Assembly (NCBI GenBank): GCA_049325095.1
Contig: JBMOPO010000035.1
Span: forward strand, 1-64,000
Length of the DNA: 64,000 bases
Source of the DNA: JAGPUQ01 sp049325095
Lineage (GTDB): Bacteria; Pseudomonadota; Gammaproteobacteria; Pseudomonadales; Porticoccaceae
Reading direction: 5' to 3'
Shown here piece by piece: positions 48,812-58,044 of this stretch. A model generated the notes under the pieces. That model searched no databases and was not told the DNA's origin. It worked only from the letters and a program-made list of their open reading frames with translations. The position numbers and the translations under genes were made by a program. The stretch's first letter is position 1. Each line of letters starts with the position of its first letter.

Positions 48812-51430
48812 TCACGCGGACTTCACCTCACTGGACTCCAGAAAGTCCTGGGCAAAGCGCTGCAGGACGCCGCCCGCCGCGTAGATCGAGACCTCTTCGG
48901 CGGTATCCAGCCGGCAGGTGACGGGCACTTCGATGGTCTCGCCGTCCCTGCGGTGGATCACCAGGGTCAGGGTGGCGCGCGGGGTGCGTTCGCCGACCAC
49001 GTCGAAGGTCTCGGTGCCATCGATGCCCAGGGTGTTGCGGTTGATCCCGGGCTTGAACTCCAGCGGCAGCACGCCCATGCCGATCAGGTTGGTGCGGTGG
49101 ATGCGCTCGAAACCCTCGGCCGCGATGGCTTCGACCCCGGCCAGGCGCACGCCCTTGGCGGCCCAGTCGCGCGAACTGCCCTGGCCGTAGTCGGCGCCGG
49201 CGATGATGATCAGCGGCTGGCGGCGGTTCATGTAGGTCTCGATCGCCTCCCACATGCGCATCACCCTGCCGTCCGGTTCGACCCGCGCCAGCGACCCCCG
49301 GCGCACCGTCCCGTCGGGGTTGCGCACCATCTCGTTGAGCAGCGTGGGGTTGGCGAAGGTCGCCCGCTGCGCGGTGAGGTGGTCGCCGCGATGGGTGGCG
49401 TAGGAGTTGTAGTCCTCCTCCGGCAGGCCCATTTGCCTCAGGTACTCGCCCGCCGCCGAGTCCGGCAGGATCGCATTCGACGGCGACAGATGATCGGTGG
49501 TGATGTTGTCGCCCAGCACCGCCAGCGGGCGCATGCCGCTGAGCCTGCGCTCGCCGGCCAGCGCGCCCTCCCAGTAGGGCGGGCGGCGGATGTAGGTCGA
49601 CATCGGGCGCCAGTCGTACTGCGGTTTCTCGCGCGCGCCGCCCCGGTCCCGCAGCTCGAACATCGGAATGTAGACCTGCCGGAACTGCTCCGGCTTCACG
49701 CAGCGCGCGACCATGGCGTCGATCTCGGCGTCGGACGGCCACAGATCCTTCAGGTGGATCGGCCGGCCGCTGGAGTCGGTGCCGAAGGCATCCCGCTCGA
49801 TGTCGAAGCGGATGGTGCCGGCGATGGCATAGGCCACCACCAGCGGCGGCGAGGCCAGGAAGGCCTGCTTGGCGTAGGGATGGATGCGGCCGTCGAAGTT
49901 GCGGTTGCCCGACAGCACCGCCACCGCGTAGAGGTCGCGATCGATGATCTCCTGCTGGATCCGCGGGTCCAGCGCGCCGGACATGCCGTTGCAGGTGGTG
50001 CAGGCGAACCCGACGATGCCGAAGCCGAGCTTCTCCAGCTCCTGCTTGAGGCCGGCCTCCTCCAGATAGAGGGCCACGGTCTTGGACCCGGGTGCCAGCG
50101 AACTCTTCACCCAGGGCTTGCGGGTGAGGCCGAGCGCATTGGCGTTGCGCGCCAGCAGGCCAGCGGCGATCACGTTGCGCGGGTTCGAGGTATTGGTGCA
50201 GCTGGTGATGGCGGCGATGATCACCGCACCGTCCGGCATCAGGCCCTGGGCCTCCTGCCGGCGGGCCAGCTCCAGGTTGCCGGCGATGCCCCGCGCCGCG
50301 AGTTCTGCGGTGGGCACCCGCGCGTGGGGGTTGGAGGGCCCGGCCAGATTGCGCACCACGGCGGACAGGTTGAACTTCAGGGTGCGCTCGTAAACGGCGT
50401 TTTCCAGCGCGGCGGACCACAGCCCCGCCTCTTTGGCGTAAATCTCGACCAGCTTCACCTGTTCGTCGCTGCGGCCGGTCAGGCGCAGGTAGTCGAGCGT
50501 CTGCCGGTCGATGGCGAACATGGCCGCGGTGGCGCCGTATTCCGGGGCCATGTTGGAGATGGTGGCGCGGTCGCCGATGGACAGCGCGGCGGCGCCCGGA
50601 CCGTGGAATTCGAGGTAGGCGCCGACCACCCGGGACTGGCGCAGGAACTCGGTGAGCGCCAGCACCAGGTCGGTGGCGGTGATGCCCGGCTGCGGCCGGC
50701 CGGTCAGCTCGACGCCGACGATCTCCGGCAGCCGCATCCAGGAGGCGCGGCCCAGCATGACGTTCTCGGCTTCGAGGCCGCCGACGCCGATGGCGATCAC
50801 CCCCAGGGCATCGACATGGGGCGTGTGGCTGTCGGTGCCGACACAGGTATCGGGGAAGGCCACGCCGTCCTGGACCTGGATCACCGGCGACATCTTCTCC
50901 AGGTTGATCTGGTGCATGATGCCGTTGCCGGCGGGGATCACCTCGACATTGTCGAACGCCTTGCTGGTCCACTCGATGAAGTGGAAGCGGTCCTCGTTGC
51001 GGCGGTCCTCGATCGCGCGGTTCCTGGCGAACGCGTCGGGCTCGAACCCGGCGCATTCCACCGCCAGCGAGTGATCGACGATCAACTGCACCGGCACCAC
51101 CGGATTGACCCGGGCCGGGTCGCCGCCGCGCTCGGCGATGGCGTCGCGCAACCCGGCGAGATCGACCAGCGCGGTCTGGCCCAGGATGTCGTGGCACACC
51201 ACCCGGGCCGGGAACCAGGGGAAGTCGCGCTCGCGTTTGACCTCGATGATCTGGGTCAGGCAGTCGTCGATGATCGCCGGATCGGCCCGGCGGACGATGT
51301 TTTCGGCATGCACCCGCGCGGTGTAGGGCAGTCGGTCCCAGGCCCCGGGGCGGATCGCTTCCACCGCCGCGCGGGCGTCGAAGTAGTCGAGCCCGGTTCC
51401 GGGAAGGCGTTTGCGGAATTGCTGGTTCAT
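48812..51430 (-). CDS. acnD: Fe/S-dependent 2-methylisocitrate dehydratase AcnD
   Basis: 872 aa aconitase-family enzyme. Cluster ligands are in TSCTNTSNP and FACTTCNGMSG; swivel-domain residues in LIIIAGADYGQGSSRDWAAKG. The overall sequence (MNQQFRKRLPGTGLDYFDAR at the start, PGITATDLVLALTEFLRQSRVVGA inside) is AcnD, not AcnA. It dehydrates 2-methylcitrate to an isomer that PrpF converts. It lies between prpC and the SRPBCC gene; 61 bp separate it from prpC. Confidence 0.94.
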   Translation of the reverse strand: MNQQFRKRLPGTGLDYFDARAAVEAIRPGAWDRLPYTARVHAENIVRRADPAIIDDCLTQIIEVKRERDFPWFPARVVCHDILGQTALVDLAGLRDAIAERGGDPARVNPVVPVQLIVDHSLAVECAGFEPDAFARNRAIEDRRNEDRFHFIEWTSKAFDNVEVIPAGNGIMHQINLEKMSPVIQVQDGVAFPDTCVGTDSHTPHVDALGVIAIGVGGLEAENVMLGRASWMRLPEIVGVELTGRPQPGITATDLVLALTEFLRQSRVVGAYLEFHGPGAAALSIGDRATISNMAPEYGATAAMFAIDRQTLDYLRLTGRSDEQVKLVEIYAKEAGLWSAALENAVYERTLKFNLSAVVRNLAGPSNPHARVPTAELAARGIAGNLELARRQEAQGLMPDGAVIIAAITSCTNTSNPRNVIAAGLLARNANALGLTRKPWVKSSLAPGSKTVALYLEEAGLKQELEKLGFGIVGFACTTCNGMSGALDPRIQQEIIDRDLYAVAVLSGNRNFDGRIHPYAKQAFLASPPLVVAYAIAGTIRFDIERDAFGTDSSGRPIHLKDLWPSDAEIDAMVARCVKPEQFRQVYIPMFELRDRGGAREKPQYDWRPMSTYIRRPPYWEGALAGERRLSGMRPLAVLGDNITTDHLSPSNAILPDSAAGEYLRQMGLPEEDYNSYATHRGDHLTAQRATFANPTLLNEMVRNPDGTVRRGSLARVEPDGRVMRMWEAIETYMNRRQPLIIIAGADYGQGSSRDWAAKGVRLAGVEAIAAEGFERIHRTNLIGMGVLPLEFKPGINRNTLGIDGTETFDVVGERTPRATLTLVIHRRDGETIEVPVTCRLDTAEEVSIYAAGGVLQRFAQDFLESSEVKSA

Positions 51431-51491
51431 GGACCCTGACGCTGTCGGTGGGGGGAAGGGATCACGGGACGCATGGGCGCGGGACCCGGCC

Positions 51492-52622
51492 TCAGCCGCG
51501 CCGGTCGATGGGCACGACCTTGCGCAGCTCCTCGCCGATGTACTCCGCGCTGGGGCGGATGATGCGGTTGTCGGCCCGCTGCTCCATGACGTGCGCCGCC
51601 CAGCCGGTGAGCCGGGACATCACGAAGATCGGCGTGAACAGCTTGGTCGGGATGCCCATGAAGTGGTAGGCCGAGGCGTGAAAGAAATCGGCATTGCAGA
51701 ACAGTTTCTTCTCGCGCCACATCACCTCCTCGCAGCGCACCGACACCGGGTAGAGCACGGTGTCGCCGACGTCCGCCGCCAGCTTCTCCGCCCAACCCTT
51801 GATGATCGCGTTGCGCGGATCGGATTCGGAATAGATGGCGTGGCCGAAGCCCATGATCTTTTCCTTGCGTTCGAGCATGCCGAGCATCTCGCGCTCGGCC
51901 TCGTCCGGGCTCCGCCACTTTTCGATCATCTCCATGGCCGCCTCGTTGGCGCCGCCATGCAGGGGACCGCGCAGGCTGCCGATCGCGCCGGTGATGCAGG
52001 AATGCAGATCCGACAGGGTTGAGGCACATACCCGGGCGGTGAAGGTGGAGGCGTTGAACTCGTGCTCGGCATAGAGGATGAGCGACACGTTCATCACCCG
52101 CTCGTGCAGCTCGCTGGGCCGGCCGCCGCGCAGCAGGTGCAGGAAGTGGGCGCCGATGGAGTCATCGTCGGTTTCCGTGTCGATGCGCAGGTTGTCATGG
52201 CTGAAGCGGTACCAGTAGCAGATGATCGAGGGAAACACCGCCAGCATGCGCGCGGCGACTTCCTGCTGCTGGCTGAAATCCGTCTCGGGCTCCAGATTGC
52301 CGAGAAACGAACAGCCGGTGCGCATCACGTCCATGGGATGGGCCGTGACCGGGATGCGCTCCAGCACCTCCTTGAGCGCCTTCGGCAGACCGCGCAGCCC
52401 CTTGAGATCGGCCCGGAAGGCATCCAGTTGCCGGCGGTTGGGGAGCTCCCCGCGGAGAATCAGATGGGCCACCTCCTCGAACACGCAGTTTTCGGCCAGA
52501 TCCTTGATGTCGTACCCCCGGTAGGTGAGCCCGGAGCCCTCCTTGCCCACGGTCGACAGGGCGGTCTTGCCGGCGATCTGGCCGCGCAGGCCCGCGCCCT
52601 CGAGTTTTTTGGCGGTCGTCAT
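51492..52622 (-). CDS. prpC: 2-Methylcitrate synthase
   Basis: 376 aa. Citrate-synthase fold with LTYRGYDIKDLAENCVFEEVAHLIL, catalytic His in GPLHGGANEAAM, MGFGHAIYSESDPR, and FMGIPTKLFTPIFVMSRLTGWAAHVMEQR. The short length and IPVTAHPMDVMRTG are PrpC features. It condenses propionyl-CoA with oxaloacetate. GGGGAG precedes the ATG. Confidence 0.95.
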   Translation of the reverse strand: MTTAKKLEGAGLRGQIAGKTALSTVGKEGSGLTYRGYDIKDLAENCVFEEVAHLILRGELPNRRQLDAFRADLKGLRGLPKALKEVLERIPVTAHPMDVMRTGCSFLGNLEPETDFSQQQEVAARMLAVFPSIICYWYRFSHDNLRIDTETDDDSIGAHFLHLLRGGRPSELHERVMNVSLILYAEHEFNASTFTARVCASTLSDLHSCITGAIGSLRGPLHGGANEAAMEMIEKWRSPDEAEREMLGMLERKEKIMGFGHAIYSESDPRNAIIKGWAEKLAADVGDTVLYPVSVRCEEVMWREKKLFCNADFFHASAYHFMGIPTKLFTPIFVMSRLTGWAAHVMEQRADNRIIRPSAEYIGEELRKVVPIDRRG

Positions 52623-52698
52623 AGCGGTCTCCCCATACCACTGTAGTACTCAAAAAATCCCCTGCCGCGCGCGGTGCAGGCCCCGCGCAAGCTGCCGG

Positions 52699-53595
52699 TC
52701 AGATGGGCGGATCGGCCCTGCCGGCCGCAAACAGCGCATCCAGCCGCTCTTCGTAGGCGTGATAGTCGAGATAATCATAAAGCTCCGCACGGGTCTGCAT
52801 CAGACCCACCACCTCCTGCTGATCGCCCCGCTCCAGGATGCTGCGGTAGACGGTTTCGGCGGCGCGGTTCATGGCGCGGAATGCCGACAGGGGATAGAGC
52901 ACCAGATCGACCCCCCAGTCACCCAGCTCCCTGCGGTTGTAGAGCGGGGTCTGGCCGAACTCGGTGATATTGGCCAGCAATGGCACGTCGATGGCTGCGG
53001 CGAAGGCGCGATAGTGCGCCTCCTCGGTCACCGCCTCGGCGAAGATCCCATCGGCGCCCGCCTCGATGCAGGCCAGGGATCGCTCGATGGCGCGCTCCAG
53101 TCCCTCCTGGGCGAAGGCGTCGGTGCGGGCCATGATGAAGAACCCGGGGTCGGTCCGCGCATCCACCGCGGCCTTGATGCGATCGACCATCTCCGCGGCG
53201 GAGACGATCTCCTTGTTGGGCCGATGCCCGCAGCGCTTCTGGGCGACCTGGTCCTCGATGTGCACCGCGGCGGCGCCGGCGCGGATCATCTCGCGGACCG
53301 TGCGCGCGATGTTGAATGCGCCACCCCAGCCGGTGTCGATGTCCACCAGCAGCGGCAGGGCGCTGGCGCCGGTGATGCGGCGCACGTCCTCCAGCACATT
53401 GTCCAGCGAGGTCATGCCCAGGTCGGGCAGCCCGTAGGAGGCGTTGGCCACCCCGGCGCCGGACAGGTAGATGGCCCGGTGGCCCAGCCGCTCCGCCATC
53501 ATGGCGGCATAGGCGTTGACGGCACCGACCACCGGCAGCGGGCGGTGCTCGACGATGGCGCGACGAAATTGCGCACCGGGCGATGGGTGGGTCAT
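52699..53595 (-). CDS. prpB: Methylisocitrate lyase
   Basis: 298 aa with the start at MTHPSPG (AGGAG 7 bp upstream); an ATG five codons earlier has a poorer site. PEP-mutase/isocitrate-lyase fold: GAVNAYAAMMAERLGHRAIYLSGAGVA, DIDTGWGG and the catalytic K-R-C-G-H loop (residues 120-124), where PrpB of other species has KKCGH or KRCGH. It cleaves 2-methylisocitrate to pyruvate and succinate. First gene of the prp operon; no PrpR-type regulator is adjacent. Confidence 0.94.
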   Translation of the reverse strand: MTHPSPGAQFRRAIVEHRPLPVVGAVNAYAAMMAERLGHRAIYLSGAGVANASYGLPDLGMTSLDNVLEDVRRITGASALPLLVDIDTGWGGAFNIARTVREMIRAGAAAVHIEDQVAQKRCGHRPNKEIVSAAEMVDRIKAAVDARTDPGFFIMARTDAFAQEGLERAIERSLACIEAGADGIFAEAVTEEAHYRAFAAAIDVPLLANITEFGQTPLYNRRELGDWGVDLVLYPLSAFRAMNRAAETVYRSILERGDQQEVVGLMQTRAELYDYLDYHAYEERLDALFAAGRADPPI

Positions 53596-53795
53596 GACCA
53601 ACTCCTGCATTGTTCGACCTGTGCCGCGGCCGCTCGACGACCGCCGCCGCCGGCTCGCCCCGGCGAGGGCATGCGGCGGGCAGCGCGGGACCGGGGCGCG
53701 ATTTTGCCATTAATGACCGGGGCGCGCGACCGGACCCCCATGGCGGGGGCGACCCGGAGCGGGGATAATTGCCGTCTTTCCAGCGGATCATCGCC

Positions 53796-54401
53796 GTGCC
53801 CCGACGCTTTCTCAAGCGCAGCCTGCCGGACATGCACCACATTCTGGGCAACCCGCGGCTGCGCTGGATCGGACTCGGGATCAAGGACTCCGACCTGTTT
53901 CACCTCAATCGGCGCGCGGTGTCCATGGCCTTTCTGGTCGGCCTGTTCACCGCCTTCCTGCCGATCCCGGGACAGCTCGCGGTGGCGGCCCTGCTGGCCT
54001 TCGCCGTGCGCTGCAATCTGCCCGTCGCCATGGCCCTGGTGTTCGTGAGCAACCCGGTGACCATCCCGCCTTTGACCCTGCTGTGCTACCGCCTCGGCGC
54101 GCTGTTCCTGGGCCGGGACGCCCAGGCCGAACCATTCCATATCAGTTGGGACTGGCTCGTCAGCCAGGGCCTTCACCTGCTCCCGGCGCTGCTCACCGGA
54201 TGTCTGGTGATGGGGCTGGGCAGTGGGCTGCTCGGCTATCTGGTGATCCGCTGGCTATGGCGCTGGCACGCGGTGACGCGCTGGCGGCAGCGCAAGGCCG
54301 CCCGGGCGGCTATTCGTAGCGCAGCACCTGCGCGGGCGGAACCGCCGCCGCCCGCCACGCCGGATAGAGCGCCGCGAGCAGGTTCAGGCCCAGGCCAATA
54401 G
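53796..54401 (+). CDS. DUF2062 membrane protein
   Basis: 201 aa. The start VPRRFLKRSLPD at the GTG matches the usual start of the family; a TTG nine codons earlier is possible. DLFHLNRRAVSMAFLVGLFTAFLPIPGQLAVAALLAFAVRCNLPVAMALVFVSNPVTIPPLTLL is the DUF2062 core with several membrane helices. Function is unknown. The last ~30 codons encode a Pro/Ala-rich tail that overlaps the convergent lolE gene by 92 bp. Confidence 0.85.
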   Translation: MPRRFLKRSLPDMHHILGNPRLRWIGLGIKDSDLFHLNRRAVSMAFLVGLFTAFLPIPGQLAVAALLAFAVRCNLPVAMALVFVSNPVTIPPLTLLCYRLGALFLGRDAQAEPFHISWDWLVSQGLHLLPALLTGCLVMGLGSGLLGYLVIRWLWRWHAVTRWRQRKAARAAIRSAAPARAEPPPPATPDRAPRAGSGPGQ

Positions 54402-55503
54402 ACCCGACCAGCAGCACGTCGCCCAGCCGCAGATCCGCGGGCAGGTAGTCGATCGGGTAGACCGACAGGCTGAGAAACCGAAAGTCGAACAACTGTTCGA
54501 GCCCGCGCACCAGTTCGCCGAGCGACAGCGCGCCGGCGATACCCAGCGCCGACCCCAGGGCGGTGCCGAGCAGCCCGATCAGCGCGCCCTGGGTCATGAA
54601 CACCGCGAGAATGCCCCGGCGGGTCGCCCCCTGGGTCTTGAGGATCGCGATCGCCGGCCGCTTTTCCACCACCGTCATCACCAGCAGCGCCACCACGTTG
54701 AAGACCGCGATCGCGATGACCGCAAACACCAGGATGCCGACCAGTTTGCGGGACATCTGAATCGCCTGGTAGAGGTTGCCGTGGGTCTGGATCCAGTCGA
54801 TGAACCGGTAATCGGCCGGCAACCGACCCAGCAGCCGATAACCGGTGTCGCGTGCGGCCAGCGGATCGCGCAATTCGACCTGCAAGCCCTGCACGCGGCC
54901 GCCGAGGCCGGCGATATCCGCGGCCGCGGCCAGGCTGGCGATCACCAGCGCGTTGTCGAGCACGGTATGGGTGGCGAACACCCCGGCCACCCGGAACGCG
55001 CGCGCCACCGGCAGCGCATCGCCGGCGGCCGGGACGAAGAGGGTCAAGGTCGCGCCCGGGGCGGCGCCCAGGCGCTCGGCCAGCCGCTGGGATACCAACA
55101 GGCCCTCACCGTCCGGCAGCGGCGCCAGGGCGGCGTAGCGGCTGCCAGGCGCGGCGCCCAATAATTCCACCGGAGCCGAGCGCCCATGGTGATTGAGCAT
55201 CCCGGCGAGGCGGACAAAGGGCTCCGCCGCCACCACCTGGGGATCCCCGACGATCCGCTCCGCGACCTCCCGCCAGTCGCCGATGCCGCCGCTGCGCATC
55301 AATTGCAGGTGGGGCACCAGGCCGAGGATGCGCTCGCGCATCTCGCGATCGAAGCCGTTCATCACCGCGAGTACGACGATCATCAGCGCCACGCCCAGCA
55401 CCAGTCCGGCCACCGCCAGCAGGGAAACGAAGGACACCAGGCGATTTCCGCTGCCGGCGCGGAACAGCCGCCAGCCGATCCACAGCGGATAGGCGGGACT
55501 CAT
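54310..55503 (-). CDS. lolE: Lipoprotein-releasing ABC transporter permease, LolE-like
   Basis: 397 aa. N-terminal helix RLVSFVSLLAVAGLVLGVALMIVVLAVMNGFDREMRERI, a ~220-residue periplasmic domain, then three C-terminal helices (LVGILVFAVIAIAVFNVVALLVMTVVEKRPAIAILKTQGAT; LNLLAALYPAWRAAAVPPAQVLRYE). This FtsX-type topology and the MNGFxxE motif define LolC/E. It extracts outer-membrane lipoproteins with LolC and LolD. Overlaps lolD by ATGA. LolE rather than LolC by order and by pairing with the paralogue at 56191; the assignment of the two names is provisional. Confidence 0.9.
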   Translation of the reverse strand: MSPAYPLWIGWRLFRAGSGNRLVSFVSLLAVAGLVLGVALMIVVLAVMNGFDREMRERILGLVPHLQLMRSGGIGDWREVAERIVGDPQVVAAEPFVRLAGMLNHHGRSAPVELLGAAPGSRYAALAPLPDGEGLLVSQRLAERLGAAPGATLTLFVPAAGDALPVARAFRVAGVFATHTVLDNALVIASLAAAADIAGLGGRVQGLQVELRDPLAARDTGYRLLGRLPADYRFIDWIQTHGNLYQAIQMSRKLVGILVFAVIAIAVFNVVALLVMTVVEKRPAIAILKTQGATRRGILAVFMTQGALIGLLGTALGSALGIAGALSLGELVRGLEQLFDFRFLSLSVYPIDYLPADLRLGDVLLVGSIGLGLNLLAALYPAWRAAAVPPAQVLRYE

Positions 55504-56201
55504 CGCCCGGCCTCGATCAACCGACCGTCCTCCAGCACCAGCAGGCGCTGCATGCGGCCGGCGACGCGCTCGTCGTGGGAGACCACGACGAACGAGGTGC
55601 CGATGTCGGCATTCAACCGGAGCAGCAACGCCACCACCTGCTCGGCACTGCGCCGGTCCAGGTTTCCGGTGGGCTCGTCCATCAGCACGCAGTCCGGACG
55701 GTTGGCCAGCGCCCGGGCGATGGCGACCCGCTGGCGCTCACCCCCCGACAGCTCCCCGGGTCGATGATCCAGGCGGTGGGAGAGCCCCACTGCCTCCAGT
55801 ATCCCGGCCGCGCGCCGACGCGCCTCGCCCTGCCGGCAACCGGCGATCAACAGCGGCATGGCGGCATTTTCCAGGGCGCTGAACTCACCCAGCAGATGGT
55901 GAAACTGATAGACGAAACCGAGGTGCCGGTTGCGGGCGCCGGCCAGCTCGCGATCGGAAAGTTCGGCCAGATCGCGCCCCAGCAGGCGGATGCTGCCCGC
56001 ATCGGCGCGATCCAGGCCGCCGATCAGGTTGAGCAGGGTGGACTTGCCGGAGCCGGAACTGCCCATGATGCCGATCGTTTCGCCGCGGCCCACGTCCAGC
56101 GCGAGCTGCCGCAACACCGGCACCGCCTGGGCGCCCTGCCGATAGCTCTTGTCCACGCCCCGGCAACAGAGCACCGCCGCGAGGCGCGTCTCAGTGTGCA
56201 C
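55500..56201 (-). CDS. lolD: Lipoprotein-releasing ABC transporter ATPase LolD
   Basis: 233 aa ABC ATPase: Walker A GSSGSGKST (47-55), Q-loop VYQFHHLLGEFSALEN (characteristic LolD wording), signature LSGGERQRVAIARAL, Walker B CVLMDEPTGNLD, H-loop VVVSHDE. The GTG start lies 11 bp inside the end of lolC, and the stop overlaps the lolE start. Confidence 0.95.
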   Translation of the reverse strand: MHTETRLAAVLCCRGVDKSYRQGAQAVPVLRQLALDVGRGETIGIMGSSGSGKSTLLNLIGGLDRADAGSIRLLGRDLAELSDRELAGARNRHLGFVYQFHHLLGEFSALENAAMPLLIAGCRQGEARRRAAGILEAVGLSHRLDHRPGELSGGERQRVAIARALANRPDCVLMDEPTGNLDRRSAEQVVALLLRLNADIGTSFVVVSHDERVAGRMQRLLVLEDGRLIEAGR

Positions 56202-57462
56202 TCTGGATGGCCTCCACCGGATCGAGCCGCGCCGCCCGCCAGGCCGGATACAGGGTGGCGAGCAGGGTCAGCACCGCGGCCCCCAGGCAGACCCACAGGA
56301 CATCGGCCCACTGCAGGTCGGCGGGCAGCCGGTTGATGAAATACAGGTCCGGATCGAACATCCGCCAGCCGGTCAGGTCTTCCACCCCGGCTGCCAGCTC
56401 CGGCAGCCGGGCGGCGAGCAGCACGCCCAGCAGCGCCCCCGACCCGATCCCGGAGAGCCCCAAGACGCAACCCTGCACGTTGAAGATGGCGGCGATGGTG
56501 GCCCGCCGCGCGCCGAAGCTGCGCAACACGCCGATGGCGGCGCGCTTTTCGTTCACCATCAGCACCAGCGCCGCCACCACGTTGAAGGCCGCCACCGCGA
56601 CGATGACCGACAACAGCAGCCCCACCACGGCCTTCTCCATGCGCAGCGCGCGCAGCAGGTCGGCGGCGTCATCCTGCCAAGAGCGGATCCGATGGCCCGG
56701 GAAGGCCTCCGCCAGCGCCCGCAATTGCCGGGGGTCGGCGGGGTCGTCCAGCGTGAAGCGCAGCCCATCGACGGCGTCGCCGCGGCGAAACAGCCGCTGG
56801 GCATCCGCCAGGTAGAGAAACGCCAGCCCCTGATCCGACTGGCCGCCGACCCGGAACACACCGCTCAGGGTCACCCGCTTGAGGCGCGGGAAGGCGCCCG
56901 CCGGCGTGATCGAGAGCTCCGGCAGGGTGAGCACCAGGCGGTCCCCCGGAACCGCCCCCAGATCGCGGGCCAGCAGGTTCCCGATCAGGATGCCGAACTC
57001 GCCGGGCGCCGGGGCGGCGAGCTCGCCCGCCACCAGATGGCGCGCCAGGCGCTCGCCGATGACCTGCGCCTCGAGGCCATGCACCACCGCCGGCACCGAG
57101 AAGCCGCGCAGCCCGATCAGCGCCTGGCCTTCCACATAGGGCACCGCCGAGGCCCCGGCGGGCAGCCGCGCGCCGTCGCGCAGCGACCGCCAGTCGCGCA
57201 ACCCCCCGGGCGGTGCCAGATACGCATGGGGCACCACCTCGAGCATCCGCTGGTGAATCTCGCGCTCGAAACCGTTCATCACCGACAGGACCAGGATCAG
57301 CACCAGCACTCCCAGGGCCATGGCCACCAGCGCGAACCCCGAGACAAAGGAAAGGTAACCCCGCCCGCGGCTGCGGGACGCGTAGCGGAAACCCACGAAG
57401 GCCGCGAACCTCAGGCTCAAACTGCCACCGCCGGGTTTGCCGGCCCCGGGCCGTGCCCCCAC
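56191..57462 (-). CDS. lolC: Lipoprotein-releasing ABC transporter permease, LolC-like
   Basis: 423 aa from GTG 57462, which has GGGGAGAG just upstream; TTG 57420 would give 409 aa and begins nearer to the conserved LRFAAFVGFRYASRSR. N-terminal helix GYLSFVSGFALVAMALGVLVLILVLSVMNGFEREIHQRM, large periplasmic part, three C-terminal helices ending LTLLATLYPAWRAARLDPVEAIQSAH. Paralogue of the gene at 54310. Together they make the heterodimeric LolCE that feeds outer-membrane lipoproteins such as those at 18748 and 21988. Confidence 0.9.
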   Translation of the reverse strand: MGARPGAGKPGGGSLSLRFAAFVGFRYASRSRGRGYLSFVSGFALVAMALGVLVLILVLSVMNGFEREIHQRMLEVVPHAYLAPPGGLRDWRSLRDGARLPAGASAVPYVEGQALIGLRGFSVPAVVHGLEAQVIGERLARHLVAGELAAPAPGEFGILIGNLLARDLGAVPGDRLVLTLPELSITPAGAFPRLKRVTLSGVFRVGGQSDQGLAFLYLADAQRLFRRGDAVDGLRFTLDDPADPRQLRALAEAFPGHRIRSWQDDAADLLRALRMEKAVVGLLLSVIVAVAAFNVVAALVLMVNEKRAAIGVLRSFGARRATIAAIFNVQGCVLGLSGIGSGALLGVLLAARLPELAAGVEDLTGWRMFDPDLYFINRLPADLQWADVLWVCLGAAVLTLLATLYPAWRAARLDPVEAIQSAH

Positions 57463-57563
57463 CGGGCGCTCTCCCCGGAGCGGGGCCGGAATATACTTTC
57501 CCGGCCGACGGCCTCTATAATCGCCCGCAACACATGGACGGATCGGCCCGGGCAACCCACGCC

Positions 57564-57869
57564 ATGAAAGCGCTGCGCACCGCCGCCCTGGCGGCACTCG
57601 TCGCCATCACCCCCGCCAGCGCGGAAGTGATTCGGATTCCCGTGGGAACGCAGGCCATGGAGAAGCGGATGCTGGAAACTCCTCGGCGGGGAGCGACCCA
57701 GGCCCAGGTGCGCCACCGCTTCGGCGAGCCCCTGCAGGTTCAGGCGGCGGTCGGAGACCCGCCGATCTCCTCCTGGGATTACGAAAACTACCGGGTCTAT
57801 TTCGAGGGCGATCTGGTGCTGCACACGGTGCTGAAAGGCTCCGCGCGACCCGCGCCGGTGCAACCCTGA
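57564..57869 (+). CDS. Small exported conserved protein
   Basis: 101 aa. Signal peptide MKALRTAALAALVAITPASA. The mature part reads EVIRIPVGTQAMEKRM, then ETPRRGATQAQVRHRFGEPLQVQAAVGDPPISSWDYENYRVYFEGDLVLHTVLKG, a compact SmpA/OmlA-like (BLIP-type) pattern: 'G.t..qV...fG.P......g.pp...W.Y..y.vyFe...v.....'. Function unknown, probably envelope-associated. A TATAAT at 57516-57521 lies 43 bp before the ATG without a clear -35. Its TGA stop starts the probable repeat copy 4. Confidence 0.78.
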   Translation: MKALRTAALAALVAITPASAEVIRIPVGTQAMEKRMLETPRRGATQAQVRHRFGEPLQVQAAVGDPPISSWDYENYRVYFEGDLVLHTVLKGSARPAPVQP

Positions 57870-58018
57870 GAGCTGGTGAAGATTGCGGCGCGCGTGCAGG
57901 CAGGCCGCATCCCGCCGCAGCGGAGCCACCGCAGTGTATTGCAATGGCTGAGGATCGCGGGCACCGCCGGAACGCGAGCCACCGGGCGCAGCAGCAAGAT
58001 TCACCGGCGCTGAGCCCC
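57866..58018 (+). repeat. Probable decayed copy 4 of the five-hairpin element
   Basis: It starts on the preceding stop codon with CTGAGAGCTGGTGAAGATT and ends with CAAGATTCACCGGCGCTGAG, both closely matching the ends of copies 1 and 3. The length (~153 bp) also agrees. The interior is not alignable by eye except for short GC hairpins, so this is either a decayed copy or a distinct family sharing the ends. Confidence 0.45.
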
Positions 58019-58044
58019 TCGTCCGGGCTCGATCCATAGGGCCA

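Noticed and set aside
57516..57521. TATAAT as a full sigma-70 promoter for the small exported protein
   Set aside because: No acceptable -35 at 16-18 bp; kept only as a note in the gene entry.
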